Translations under genes and position numbers: made by a program
The notes under the pieces: generated by a model
The model's input: only the letters and a program-made list of their open reading frames with translations
Told to the model about the DNA's origin: nothing
Database searches by the model: none
Shown: positions 44,461-54,940 of the stretch, piece after piece
How the letters are laid out: every line of letters starts with the position of its first letter
Numbering within the stretch: the stretch's first letter is position 1
Source: Metaphire vulgaris
Lineage: Eukaryota > Annelida > Clitellata > Crassiclitellata > Megascolecidae
DNA: 64,000 nt
Assembly: GCA_018105865.1 (NCBI GenBank)
Contig: CM030856.1
Location: 6,546,220 to 6,610,219, forward strand
Reading direction: 5' to 3'

Positions 44461-44505
<45 letters not shown>
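44124..44505. repeat. (CTA)n/(CTG)n microsatellite, paralogue of 37,120-38,210
   Basis: Long ACT run with GCT interruptions. Both flanks match the region around the hAT element at 37,192-38,122, but no transposon is present here. Confidence 0.95.
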
Positions 44506-44953
44506 ATCTATTAGAAAGCAACATCATAAACTTTGAAACTTTTGCTAAGTTAGTTCGAGAAGCAATTAAAACAATTATAAATAATTTCAAGTATTTGAGT
44601 TTTATGTTAACAACTGACAACTGATAGGCCTACTATTAACAAATCACCTGAAGTTCGAATTACCCGTTTAAACGCGATTGAGAGATCAGTCGAAATATTA
44701 TACAACTAAAAACCATCAATGTAAAGCGTTTGTGTCTACAACAATGAATGGCCAGTAGACCCTAAATAGTGTTCTTGATATTTATATGGAAAAATAAGAG
44801 TCGTTACTGTCGTTTGCGTCTCCTATGTAATACACACTGAAGAATTAAATAAATTAGGCATAGCATAGAGTGTATAATAAATGCGGACTAATTGATAAGT
44901 AGCCTAATGTATAGCAAACTCCCATGCGGTGGTTCAAAACACTCGTGACAATC

Positions 44954-45041
44954 TATAAAAAGACAAGCAACGCAGTTTACGGAAAAATTGAAGACGTTCT
45001 AGAAGACGTCGTTGTCTCTGCTGCAAAATCAAAAGATCAAC
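44954..45041 (+). promoter_or_regulatory. TATA box and conserved leader, copy E
   Basis: TATAAAAA at 44954-44961, 88 bp before the ATG. Leader shared with the other copies; 3 nt shorter just before the ATG. Confidence 0.82.
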
Positions 45042-46955
45042 ATGAAGGTCGTTCTTGTATCGCTGATGTTGCTGCTGGCATTCGTCACCATCGACTGCAG
45101 TGAGTTTGCGGAGAAAGAAAAAAGGAATGAAGCTGCCGAAAGAGAGAGTAAGTTGCTGTCTATATCGCACTCTATGAATATTCAGTGTATGCATATGTAG
45201 CCGACGCTTTCATGGAATAGCCATTCGTGTTGGCGAAATTGAATGGCCGCTACAAGAACGAAAGGCCAGAGAATGGCGCGATGACAACTGATAGGTGCAA
45301 CGCCAGTCAACAGAAGCTAAGCCACCGAGTTCTATAGCCTACAGACATCAGACACCAGTGGCGTAGCCAGGTTCAGAAATGGGACGCATCGACATTATAG
45401 GGTAAAAAATCGCCAACGAGCAAAATAAGACTGCCAAGGAATTCTTCGCACATTCACGTATTCTGTTTGATGATGTTACCTACCCCTCCCCAAAAATTCT
45501 CAACACATATCCCACGACCAGTTACAGTCAGAATGCGCAAGATAAACTGGAAAACGGTTTCTATCAAGGCTGAAAAAGCCTAAGTTATTAGAAAAAATTA
45601 TGTTTATAGAATTTTAATTTTAATGTTTACAAATTTTTTAGAGTGTTAAGATTTTTAAGGTTTTAATGACTGGCATGTCAACACCCATAAAACCTTCTCT
45701 AATGTGTGTATTCTTGTCATATATTATGTGTTACGCTGTCTGCAGAGGGTAAAGTTGGTAAACCAGTTCAACTTTCTAGTTTTAGAAAAACTAGAAAATC
45801 TAAATTTTGGTTTTCTCAGGTTTTTTATGTTTAAAAACAACTAAAAACATAGGATTGTACGAACACATTTTTCAGCCATGGTTTCTAACAAAGCTCCAAT
45901 TTATTACATCACAGATTATCATACAAATTTCGACGATTCTCTTATCTACCATTTTTTCTTATTCAGCGCAGAAATGTCCATGGTCCATTTTTAGAACCCA
46001 ATCCAACCCAACCCATCAAACCTCTAACCCAGCCCAACCCATGCCGGTAATAGGGTTACTTGAACCAACCCAACTCATCGTAATGCATTAGAATTATTTT
46101 TAAAACTATTACTTGTTTTCCGACCAAACCCAATCCACCAATAAAATGGAAAAGTCTGACCCAAACCAATTACCTAATCCATCTCAACCTAAACCACCAA
46201 TGGACATCTCTGATTCAGCGACGGCAATATTTACAATTGAACGACAATCGGCAAAAATGAACTGTTAATTAATAATTAATTTTTAAAACTGTGCAGACGA
46301 AGCATACAGGAGCTTCCTAGACTGGAAAGAGCAACAGGCACGAGAAAGCGAACGTGATCAGAATGAACTGGGTGAGGAGAATCGTAAGTACACGTAGAGG
46401 ATTTTAATTTTTTCGTGATCTAGGCCGAATTAATCCATATTCGATGCGTTTCGATGAAATACAGTAATGTGACTATCACTATTGACAATTTTCAGTGCAT
46501 GCAGTAATTGAAATGGTGAAAACCATTTCCACGAGTTTTGACAATTGCCATGCAAAATTTTAACGTTGCGATCAACATAACACCATACAGAGAGAATATG
46601 TTACCAATGCAGTCATAAGAGCATTTTGCACCCATGAAATTAAAATTGTGGCGACCGCAGCTCGCAGTCTGGTCGCTTGGAAATGGAATAGTATTACTTA
46701 AGAAAATCCAAGAGATTACAAGAAAATTCAATAGATTACAAGTGCTAGTTATAGTGTTCAAAGAGTATTGTGTATGTAAAAAGGCTGACAATTTGAGATT
46801 TAATTCAATGACAGATATTGAAAATTGTTGCATTCTTTCTAGCACTAGATCTGGAAGAAAGAGGAAACGAGGAAGAATGTAATCCAGACTGTCACAAGAC
46901 GTGCCGGATAGCAACAAGGGGTTGCCGTAGAAAATGCAATTCCGGTTGCCCTTGA
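45042..46955 (+). CDS. Secreted cysteine-rich peptide precursor, copy E (intact frame)
   Basis: Exons 45042-45147, 46297-46383 and 46843-46955, all phase 1, total 306 nt, 101 residues. Exon 1 gives MKVVLVSLMLLLAFVTIDCS, a typical signal peptide with cleavage near the cysteine, then EKEKRNEAAERE. Exon 2 (87 nt) carries AYRSFLDWKEQQARESERD and ends GEEN. Exon 3, after CATTCTTTCTAG, begins PLDLEERGNEEECNPDC and has six cysteines spaced C-x3-C-x3-C-x6-C-x3-C-x3-C, with six Arg/Lys between C3 and C6. The acidic spacer and basic tail would roughly balance in charge, as in many defence-peptide precursors (inference). Best intact member of the family. Not assigned to a named family. Confidence 0.78.
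45968..46215. mobile_element. MITE in copy E intron 1 (CAGAAATGTCCATGG ends)
   Basis: Outer motifs CAGAAATGTCCATGG / TGGACATCTCTG are inverted around an AACCCAACCC-rich interior. The reverse-complement family member is at about 59,235-59,448. Confidence 0.6.
46843..46955 (+). CDS. Copy E exon 3, six-cysteine tail
   Basis: The phase-1 frame from the CTTTCTAG acceptor runs 37 codons to TGA at 46953-46955. It holds six cysteines in a mirror-symmetric arrangement, with basic residues concentrated around the fourth and fifth. The flanking 450 bp is alignable with 28,500-28,980 and 39,945-40,375. Confidence 0.76.
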
Positions 46956-47245
46956 TTTGCGACATGATTGTCAGCGAGACGCTACAGCTACATTCATTGT
47001 TTCTTTGTCTACCAATTTGAAGGCAAATCGAGCAAAGAGTATTTCCATATCTAATAAACAACGATCAACGCAATCGAATGCATTTAATAGCGAAAAATCT
47101 TGGAAATTAATGGAAACTGATTGCTTAGTAATCGTAGAATTAAATAGCCTCACGTTGTCAATTTAATGTAAAGAACACACAATTCGCGGAGCAGCAGAAT
47201 TTCTGTGTTGTCCTTCGATTTTAATTATATTTGATATGCCTTAGG

Positions 47246-47536
47246 CAGAGGCGTAGCGAGGGTATCCGGCGCCCGGGGGCAAGGTGTACTTTTGGCGCCC
47301 CCTCCCGACAACACAGCATCCGTCAAACTGTTGATAAGTAAAAAAAGGTCATCGGTTATGTTTTCTCGGCGCCCCTTCAACTCGACGGCCTCCCTCTCCA
47401 TGTGTTTCTGACGAGCGAAAAAGTTCGTCGCAATTGCTCTTTATTTATCAACTAACCCCAAAAACCCGATTTTGGCGCCCCTAACCTCGGCGCCGGGGGC
47501 ATCTGCCCCCTCATGCCCGCCTTGGCTACGCCTCTG
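47246..47536. mobile_element. hAT-like MITE with 8-bp TSD
   Basis: Ends CAGAGGCGTAGCGAGG / GGCTACGCCTCTG. Direct repeats GCCTTAGG and GCTTTAGG at 47238-47245 and 47537-47544. The interior (GGCGCCCGGGGGC) matches 58,606-58,874. Confidence 0.87.
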
Positions 47537-47550
47537 GCTTTAGGCCAAAA

Positions 47551-47834
47551 CAGTGTTCTCTAACCTTTTTCAAGCCAAGAAACACTTTCCAAGAAACATA
47601 CAGTCAACGGAACACTGCAGCCGACAAGCAAAAAAACTCTCATCTGTGATCGTGATCTCTTCCTTTTTCCAAGCTGACAAGCAAAAATGTCGTCAACTTA
47701 TTTACGTTAGCTGCTAGATTAGATTATTAGATTCTAGGTATAAGACAAAATATTTTCCAAACATTCGCCGCGGCACACTTCTACAATTGCTGCGGCACAA
47801 TTGTGTGCCGCGGTACACAGGTTGGGAAGCACTG
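47551..47834. mobile_element. hAT-like MITE, CAGTGTTCTCTAACC ends
   Basis: CAGTGTTCTCTAACCTTTTT at the left and AGGTTGGGAAGCACTG at the right. Flanks GGCCAAAA / GGCAAAAA resemble an 8-bp duplication. The interior carries two GACAAGCAAAAA motifs. Confidence 0.75.
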
Positions 47835-47970
47835 GGCAAAAATATATAGAAGCAAGTCTAGAAATGTCTTATAAAAATAGATTCGCTTCAGTGAGACAAT
47901 GACTACGACTTGACCCAATAGGCCTACAGCGCATTCATCCACTACGCTACTGCGTGGAAAATTCAGATTA

Positions 47971-48100
47971 GGTCTCATCCATATAGTAAGTACGCAAAAA
48001 GGCATATTTTCAACCCTCCTCCGTTTGCACACGTACATAGGCACAATCTCCTAAATCCAACCCCCTCCCCTCGATGCGTACGTACTGTATGGATGGACCC
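47971..48100. mobile_element. GTACGTAC-type MITE with TTA target duplication
   Basis: Ends GGTCTCATCCATATAGTA / TACTGTATGGATGGACCC are inverted. TTA at 47968-47970 and 48101-48103. A larger relative is at 62,273-62,704. A 3-bp TTA duplication suggests the Harbinger type. Confidence 0.65.
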
Positions 48101-48704
48101 TTAGTCAAATCCATTGAGGCTTAGAATTTATTAAACAGCGATAAGCCTACAGATTTTTGCGTAATGCACACACACATTGTAATTGTCTATCAAAATAGTG
48201 AGTAGAAAAAAAGTTGACCTAAATAAATGTTGTAATCAACTTATTAGTAACCTTTTAAGTAAACCTAATTCAGCAGTGTTTTATGAAAACACTGTTTTAT
48301 GTTTTATCAAAATTAAAATGTTGTAATCTTATTGCAAAGGTTAAGTACAATTGGTCAGATATGTTAGAGCGCAATCTAGTAGATTCTAACTGCTTTTATA
48401 AAAGCTTGACATCCTCCTGAATAGCTTGCCACTGACAATGGTTTGACCACGTGTCCAACAAAATAGAATGGTCAGCCAAATGAGCCAACCGTATAGTCTC
48501 TTAATAGGTCCTATCAAGATGGACAAACAAATGACAGTCTATAATGATAGATACGGAAGGAGAAAACTATGGCGTTTTAATTTAATCTTGTCCAAAATGT
48601 GATAGGCATATTGATATTATTGCAATAATACTGCAATAAATAATCATTGTAATTATGATTACTGGTAGTAGAAGTATGTATGTATGTATGTATATATGCA
48701 AGTG

Positions 48705-48705
48705 C

Positions 48706-48770
<65 letters not shown>
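48705..48770. repeat. (TA)n microsatellite
   Basis: About 60 bp of TA. The paralogous position in the copy I segment is interrupted by a MITE (63,187-63,503). Confidence 0.95.
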
Positions 48771-48771
<1 letters not shown>

Positions 48772-49024
48772 CAAAATTCGAAATAGATATTATGCGCTAT
48801 TTCATAACAGCAGGTTGAAGTCATCACATTTACGATTAGTAGGGCAACGTTATCTTCAAATATTTTATATTCATTATATTGTTGTTATTCTATGCAATCA
48901 TTTACTGTAATCATAGTTTTTTAAAAGATTTTAAAGAGACGGAATATTCGATAATGAAATAATATTAATTAACTTATTAATGGGCAGATACAGTTTGTTT
49001 ATTGAGCAAGCGTTGTATTCTTAC

Positions 49025-49562
49025 CTATCTATCTTCAAGTTCTCTCTTTTCTAGTTCAGCGTCAGTTATTTCAGGATTTTTAAAAAGTGAATTGTCGTTT
49101 TCGTCTTGCCCAGGGTCTTTCTGATCTAAAAGGCTCCTGTAAAACTTTCTTTCTTTATTCGCTTAAAATCGAACGCCAGATTTGAGAATAATTAATTGAA
49201 CGGTTTGACCATGAAGTCATAACAGTCGAGATTTCTTTAGTTGTCTATTAACAAATTTTATGCAGTGTCAGTCCATCCAATCCAGGCCTACTAAGGTTGG
49301 AGATTCCTCCTCACCAAGAAACCCTCAATCCCCCGAAATCATTTTCAGCACTGGCACAATTTTTTTTAGTTAACTCTGTTTCTTTCCCCTCCAGTCATGT
49401 CAATCCCCTCAGACCTGGAGTCTGGATAAAACACTGATCCAATGTCTTCTGTTGTAAAAACATTCGTAGCAAAACATTGACCCGTTTTTGATATCACAGA
49501 TAGGACCTCAATCGATGGCGATGAATGCCAACAGTAACATCAGCGATACAAGAACGACCTTT
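49025..49562 (-). pseudogene. Peptide precursor copy H, degenerate
   Basis: The minus-strand exon 1 remnant (about 49,562-49,497) reads VVLVSLMLLLAFIAID. It has lost the ATG by a small deletion and has a stop where siblings have cysteine. The exon 2 remnant (49,161-49,025) reads FYRSLLDQKDPGQDENDNS and ends in an in-frame TAG before GTAAG. The TATA motif is degenerate. Clear pseudogene. Confidence 0.72.
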
Positions 49563-50317
49563 GTTATCTTCTTTTGATTTATTGCAGCAGAAACGCCGAC
49601 GTCTTCCAGCGCGTCTACGAGCTATCTCCGAAAATTACATAGCTGATCTCTCTTCTTTCATATAATATTTCCACTAGAGGTTTGATTGACAGTTATAATT
49701 AGGCCTACTTAATCTAAAAGACCACCTCAGTAAAATTAGAAGTTAAATTTTGATGTATTGGATACTTGAGGATCGGTAATTAAGCGTTTGAATTGAGAGC
49801 CGAGTGCATACATTTTGATTTACTGTCTCTTTGATGTTGAAGATTTTCATTGCAACACCGTGTTGTATTCTATATTGGTCATTGTGCTATTAAATAGCGT
49901 GCTTCTTCGTCAGATTTAGGGAACTCCTGTAATTACATGTAATAAATCGTGTGACATAAGTTTGTCATACTGCAGTGTGTACAACAATTGAACTCCTCAA
50001 GGAGATTTTAAAAGACATGTTTTTGCTTTCAGTTTGTTATTTATATATATAATAATAACTCTCTCTAGTAACTAGACTAATGACTCTCGGATACTTGTTC
50101 AATAGTGTGGGAATCAAAATTTTTGTTTTGGTATCAATTAAATTCAATTGAACTCCATCATCAGTGGATAGCAGATTTTAAAAGACATCGACTAATCTGT
50201 TTTTATAAATTGGGGTTATTTTGTTCTTTCAAGAGTTATTATATTAAACCCGGTATATTGTTTATAATATGCTACACCGGCATTGTTTGAAACATGAAAC
50301 GTGAAATTTACTCTATC

Positions 50318-50640
50318 TCACTTCAGATTATATGATCTAGCACCAGATGAGGTCTTGACACCACTTTGACTGTGCGCCAAGACGTGTCCAGTTCCATCCC
50401 TAAGCTGCAGTTTCATCTCCATGAACACAGGGATGTGATCAGAGAAATTAATGCCAGAGTCAACAATATCCAAAGATATACTATTGTTATACAACTTCTC
50501 ATTCAAACTACAAAATGAGCATTGAGCAATCAGTGTAAAAGCTGTAAAAGTGCTCTTTCTAAACTAGTTAGCAGCGTCTTTAGGCAGTCTACCAACAGTA
50601 CAATGCAGATTATTTTCAACCATAAACGCTGGAAACATCG
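50318..50640 (-). mobile_element. LINE endonuclease-domain fragment
   Basis: The minus-strand frame reads NNSISLDIVDSGINFSDHIP followed by VFMEMKL. The SDHxP motif is typical of the apurinic-endonuclease domain of non-LTR retrotransposons. Truncated. Confidence 0.65.
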
Positions 50641-50730
50641 GATAATTTCGATTTCACTTTGAATTCTAGATTGGATAGCATTGCTAAAGTGTCAACAAAC
50701 TCATCATCATTATTATAAGGCATAAAGACA

Positions 50731-51210
50731 TTGATTACTAGCATATTCACATCATTCCTTTACGGATCAGGAACATGGACACTATATCGTCGACAGGCGC
50801 TCAGACTCGACCAGTTCCATATGTCTTGTACGTACAAGATTGCACATGCCATATGGCAATATAAGAAACCCAACGCAGAAATATTACAGCTCTGCCACAT
50901 AAGTGGCATCGAAGCCTACCTGCTGGCAACAAAACATACATGCTGATGAGCCGGACACCTGACGCGTATGGACGGAGACCACCTCCCAAAAATCATCTTC
51001 TACAGCCAGCATAAGCATGTAGACTGCTATCGCGGCGGGCAGAACAAGCGCTACAAAGGTGTCCGGAAGGCCAATCTCAAGAAGTGTGGCATCCGACCGA
51101 AAAATCCGGAGGACATGGCATTGGACAGATCAGGATTCAGAATGGCGATCCAGATGCGCGGAATCGCTTGCGACGTTTGAGACCAATCGAATACAGGACA
51201 TGGAGAGAAA
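50731..51210 (+). mobile_element. LINE reverse-transcriptase C-terminal fragment
   Basis: Frames contain GSGTWTLYRRQALRLDQFHM, MDGDHLPKIIFYSQHKH and KRYKGVRKANLKKCGI. Same family as 34,510-35,133 but on the opposite strand. It is part of the inverted duplication that contains copies B and F. Confidence 0.78.
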
Positions 51211-52004
51211 ATGAGATCTGCGAAAAATGGCCTCCAAGGGCAAATATCGCTTTCCAGTGAGTGCAGCATCTGAGAATGCAGCTGTGGTTCGAGAATTGGC
51301 TTATACGCACACAGACGCACCCATCCACATCTGTGCTCAGAGATCCGTCGTGTCGATCGACGGCTCAGTCCATACTACGTTTTGGGACACACTTTTTGGG
51401 ACACTGTCCACACTGTTGTTATTTCAGTTCTAATTTGATCAGCCGATGATGATAAACAATCGAAGCTATTATTGCACTATTTCCAGAAAGATTAAGCGCA
51501 TAAGAATAAGCAGCTACTGCTGTACTGCTCTCCGGGGCGCTGTATAAGTTTAAGAGATTTTACTTACTTACTTACTTTGAATGCATTGTTTAAGACTGGC
51601 GAGACTGAAACCTGCAATAAATTTGTCCACTTGCTTTGTCTGGACGATGCAAGAGGATGAATTGATAATTAATCCATCATTATGACCACAGTGGGCAATT
51701 GATGTCAGCAGCAGATGACATTACAGTTTATCTGCATTGTAAATCTTCAACATCCAAGAGATAGAGCATCAGAAAAAGTAGGCTCTCAATTTGAAACGCC
51801 TGATCATCAAGTCTCTAATTTATTAAATTTAATCTATAAGTTGGTACATTTTAATGAGTTTTCTTATCTTAACTAATCATGATTGTCATTCGCGTCTCTT
51901 GTGGAAATCTATAAAAGGCGACGTCAATAACGTCTTTTACGGAAGGCTCGAAGACGATCAAGAAGACGACGTTGTCTCTGCTGCAAAACCAAAAGAAGAT
52001 CAAC

Positions 52005-52107
52005 ATGAAGGTCGTTCTTGTATCGCTGATGTTGCTGTTGGCATTCATCGCCATCGACTGCAGTCCGATCTCAGAAGAGGAAAAAACGGAGGAAGGTGAC
52101 GAAATGG
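52005..52107 (+). pseudogene. Peptide precursor copy F, exon 1 (downstream exons not found)
   Basis: MKVVLVSLMLLLAFIAIDCS then PISEEEKTEEGDEM, 103 nt, phase 1 at GTACGT; the exon is intact. TATAAAAG is at 51910-51917, 95 bp upstream. A diverged second signal-like exon follows at about 52,231-52,320, as in copy B. No DEAYRSFL-type exon is seen downstream. Inverted twin of copy B. Confidence 0.62.
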
Positions 52108-53507
52108 GTACGTTGATTTTTATATCATAAACTATTACACAATCACCATTATCAGCATCATCGTCATCAACATCATCGTCATCATCGTCATCATCGGTGT
52201 CCGTCGTTGTCGTCATCGTCATCATCAGCAGCTTGTATCGTTGATGTTTCTGCTGGTGATTATCGCCATCGATTGCGGTCCTATCACTGGAGGAATGAAA
52301 ATAAAGATTCAGATTCCAAGGGTAAGAATACAAAAGTAAAGGCCTGACTACCCCAGAGATCAATGAAGACCCATTTTTTCCAGACAATCTAGCTGAAGCG
52401 CTTGAAACCCTACTTACTTTATTTCCAGTTCAAAGTAATCGTAGCAGAGCTGTTCTGAAGTGGCGTATCCAGGGTTCAGAAAACCACGGTTTCTAAAAAC
52501 CGACATTTTGAATTCGAATAGGAGTAGAAGGGCTTAATGGAGCCTGATGGGGGCAATACAAGATTCAAATTGTGAGATTTTATGCATGTTTTTTATACTA
52601 TATGATAACTTCCTCCCCCCAACAAAACAAATGCTTTAAAGTCATTAATTCTCCTAATGGGGTCTGGAACAGAGCCCCGCCTCCCTAATGAATGTGCCAA
52701 TGGACATGTCAGATACGCACATCCAGAGGCGGTTCTAGGCCTAGGCCGGGCAGGCCATGAACTGTCCAGAACGTTGTTTGGCCTACTCAAAAAATATGTG
52801 GCCTACCCTATGACTGACCTGCCCGACAAAATACGTGGTCTAACTATAGCTGGCCTCCTCATGCGTTCTGTGGCTGGTCAAATTGTGCGTACGGCCAATG
52901 GTACAGAAGTAACCGCGTAGACTCAATCGAGTGCAGTTGTAAAGTCGAATTGACTCCCGAACCATTCATCCGATACCTTCTTTTTAGTCGGTTTCCAGAT
53001 GTCAGGAATCTTTATCTAATTGATCAACTACCGCTGGTTGATCAGTGGTCGTTCAACCGTCGTCGCACTCATTTCCTCCCACCATCAGACGGCCTCGTGT
53101 CTAGTTTGTTAGATGTACCTTCTGTTAATGGTAAAATATATATCCCCTCATCTCCACAGAATCAACCGTCTTCCAGTCGAGCGTTATAGAGTTTAGTAGT
53201 TACTTTTTGCCATGGGAACAGTTCATAATGCTGATCCTAATTACACTTTAAGTTCCCCCTAATCTGACGGTTGATAACATGACTGTGCTCAAAATTAACT
53301 CTCATTGTCGCCGGACATATGGTTAATCTAATCTTCTGGTTAACAGAACATAGTTGTAGAAGCAACTGTAACTATCGTGTAAGACGGCGACGCTACGTAG
53401 CTCAGTGATAACATTTAGTCAGTTGAAGACTGCATCTCATTTACAATGCAGATTACAATAACATTCGATAATAATAATATTATTTTATTACGATGGGTAA
53501 ATTTATG

Positions 53508-54013
53508 ATTAAAAGCTTTCGAAGAGACGGAAAAAGAGACGATACTGAGGAAATAGGTGGTAGGTTGATATCTGCATTGCAGTCTGAATACTGGCAATAT
53601 CTATATGGCCTATAGCCTACTCTTTCATGGAATAGTCATTCTACGTGTAGGTGGTGAAAATGGATGGCCACAGAAGGAACGAAAGCCCAGAAATCGTAGA
53701 TGAAAAACACTGCAAGGCAAAATTGAAAATGGCTAATAACAAATCCCTATTTATTTGACCGAAGATTATCATATAAATTTCGACGATTTTCTTTCTCTGT
53801 TATTGTTTCTTATTAAGCGACGGCTGCGTTGACATTTTGAAGAATCGACAAAATAGGCCTAACTGTTTATTTATTTATTAAACTGTGCAGAAGAAATTTC
53901 CAAGGACTACCTAAACTGGAAACTGGAACAGCCAAAAGACAGCGATATATCTTTTGAAAGATATATTCTGTCGACTGAAACCAAACTAGAACAGATGAGT
54001 CTGAGTGATAATA
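53508..54013 (+). pseudogene. Peptide precursor copy G, partial
   Basis: A remnant of exon 1 (GAGACGGAAAAAGAGACGAT..., about 53,527-53,570) lacks the signal-peptide part. Exon 2 (53891-54013, 123 nt, phase 1) is intact and close to copy C: EEISKDYLNWKLEQPKDSD... to SLSDN. Sequence resembling the copy C 3' region resumes only at about 58,225, after the PLAT gene. The copy is headless and interrupted. Confidence 0.65.
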
Positions 54014-54162
54014 GTAAGTAGAGCAGCATAATTTTATCGTGATTTTGACCATATTGACAGAAATGTAGTATTCTAAATTTTGTATCACATAAACACAACT
54101 GCAATAATTATTCATTTACTGTACATTGTAAAATGTTACATCTTAAATGGTATCACTGTACA

Positions 54163-54468
54163 CTATGACATTTTGGGTTCAGCGCCCGTTGGCGTCTGAA
54201 GCCATTCTAATAGTCTGTTTTCAGCCCCTTCTACTGTATTTAGGGCTTGGTGGCCTAGTTCTTGCAAATTATTTTTATACCATTCCATAATGTCGTCACA
54301 CCATTCTCTGTGAGAATTGCCTTTCTTGGTCTTTCTTCGAGTCTTTTCTGCAATTAACCTTAGTGCCAAAATCTGGTGCGCTGTACTTTGTTCTTTTCTA
54401 AATCCAGCCTGTTCATCTGGCATATTCTCATCCATGTGCAGCGTCAGTCTCTCACTCAGTATCAGCAT
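54163..54468 (-). mobile_element. LINE reverse-transcriptase fragment
   Basis: DEQAGFRKEQSTAHQILALR matches the QxGFRxxxST..QI..L motif of reverse-transcriptase domain 2. Followed by a C-terminal tail out of normal order; decayed. Confidence 0.7.
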
Positions 54469-54940
54469 ATAAGCACTTTTCCAAGATGGTATAGTGGCGC
54501 TGTTGTTCTACGTGTATAGTTTTTGCATTCCAACATGTTTCACTTTATGTTTATCACCATCAAGACAGAGGCAACTACTAAAAATAAATGTTTTCACTTT
54601 TTCTTTCTATGATTGTTGCCTTGTTCTTCAATATCTTGTTGTTTGCCTTCAGACTCTCTAAAACAATCACAGCTCTTCTTTTGACTTCTTTCATGCATTC
54701 TAAGACGCATGTCATATTGCTTCCGAGGTACATTAAGTTTTCCACAAATGCACCTAATTAATTAAAAATGAAATTAGACACAGTACTTTCCAAACGCCCC
54801 ATGTGCAGACACTCCAGACAGGTATTCAGGACGCTTTAGTTGATTGCATACAACTCGTTGACCAGTAGAGTCTCAAAACAATTACCAATTATCATATGAA
54901 GCTATTGGATTAAAACTCAGTAGGCCTATAGTCATGCAAC

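Noticed and set aside
48577..48910. YIYIYI frames over (TA)n
   Set aside because: Microsatellite translation on both strands.
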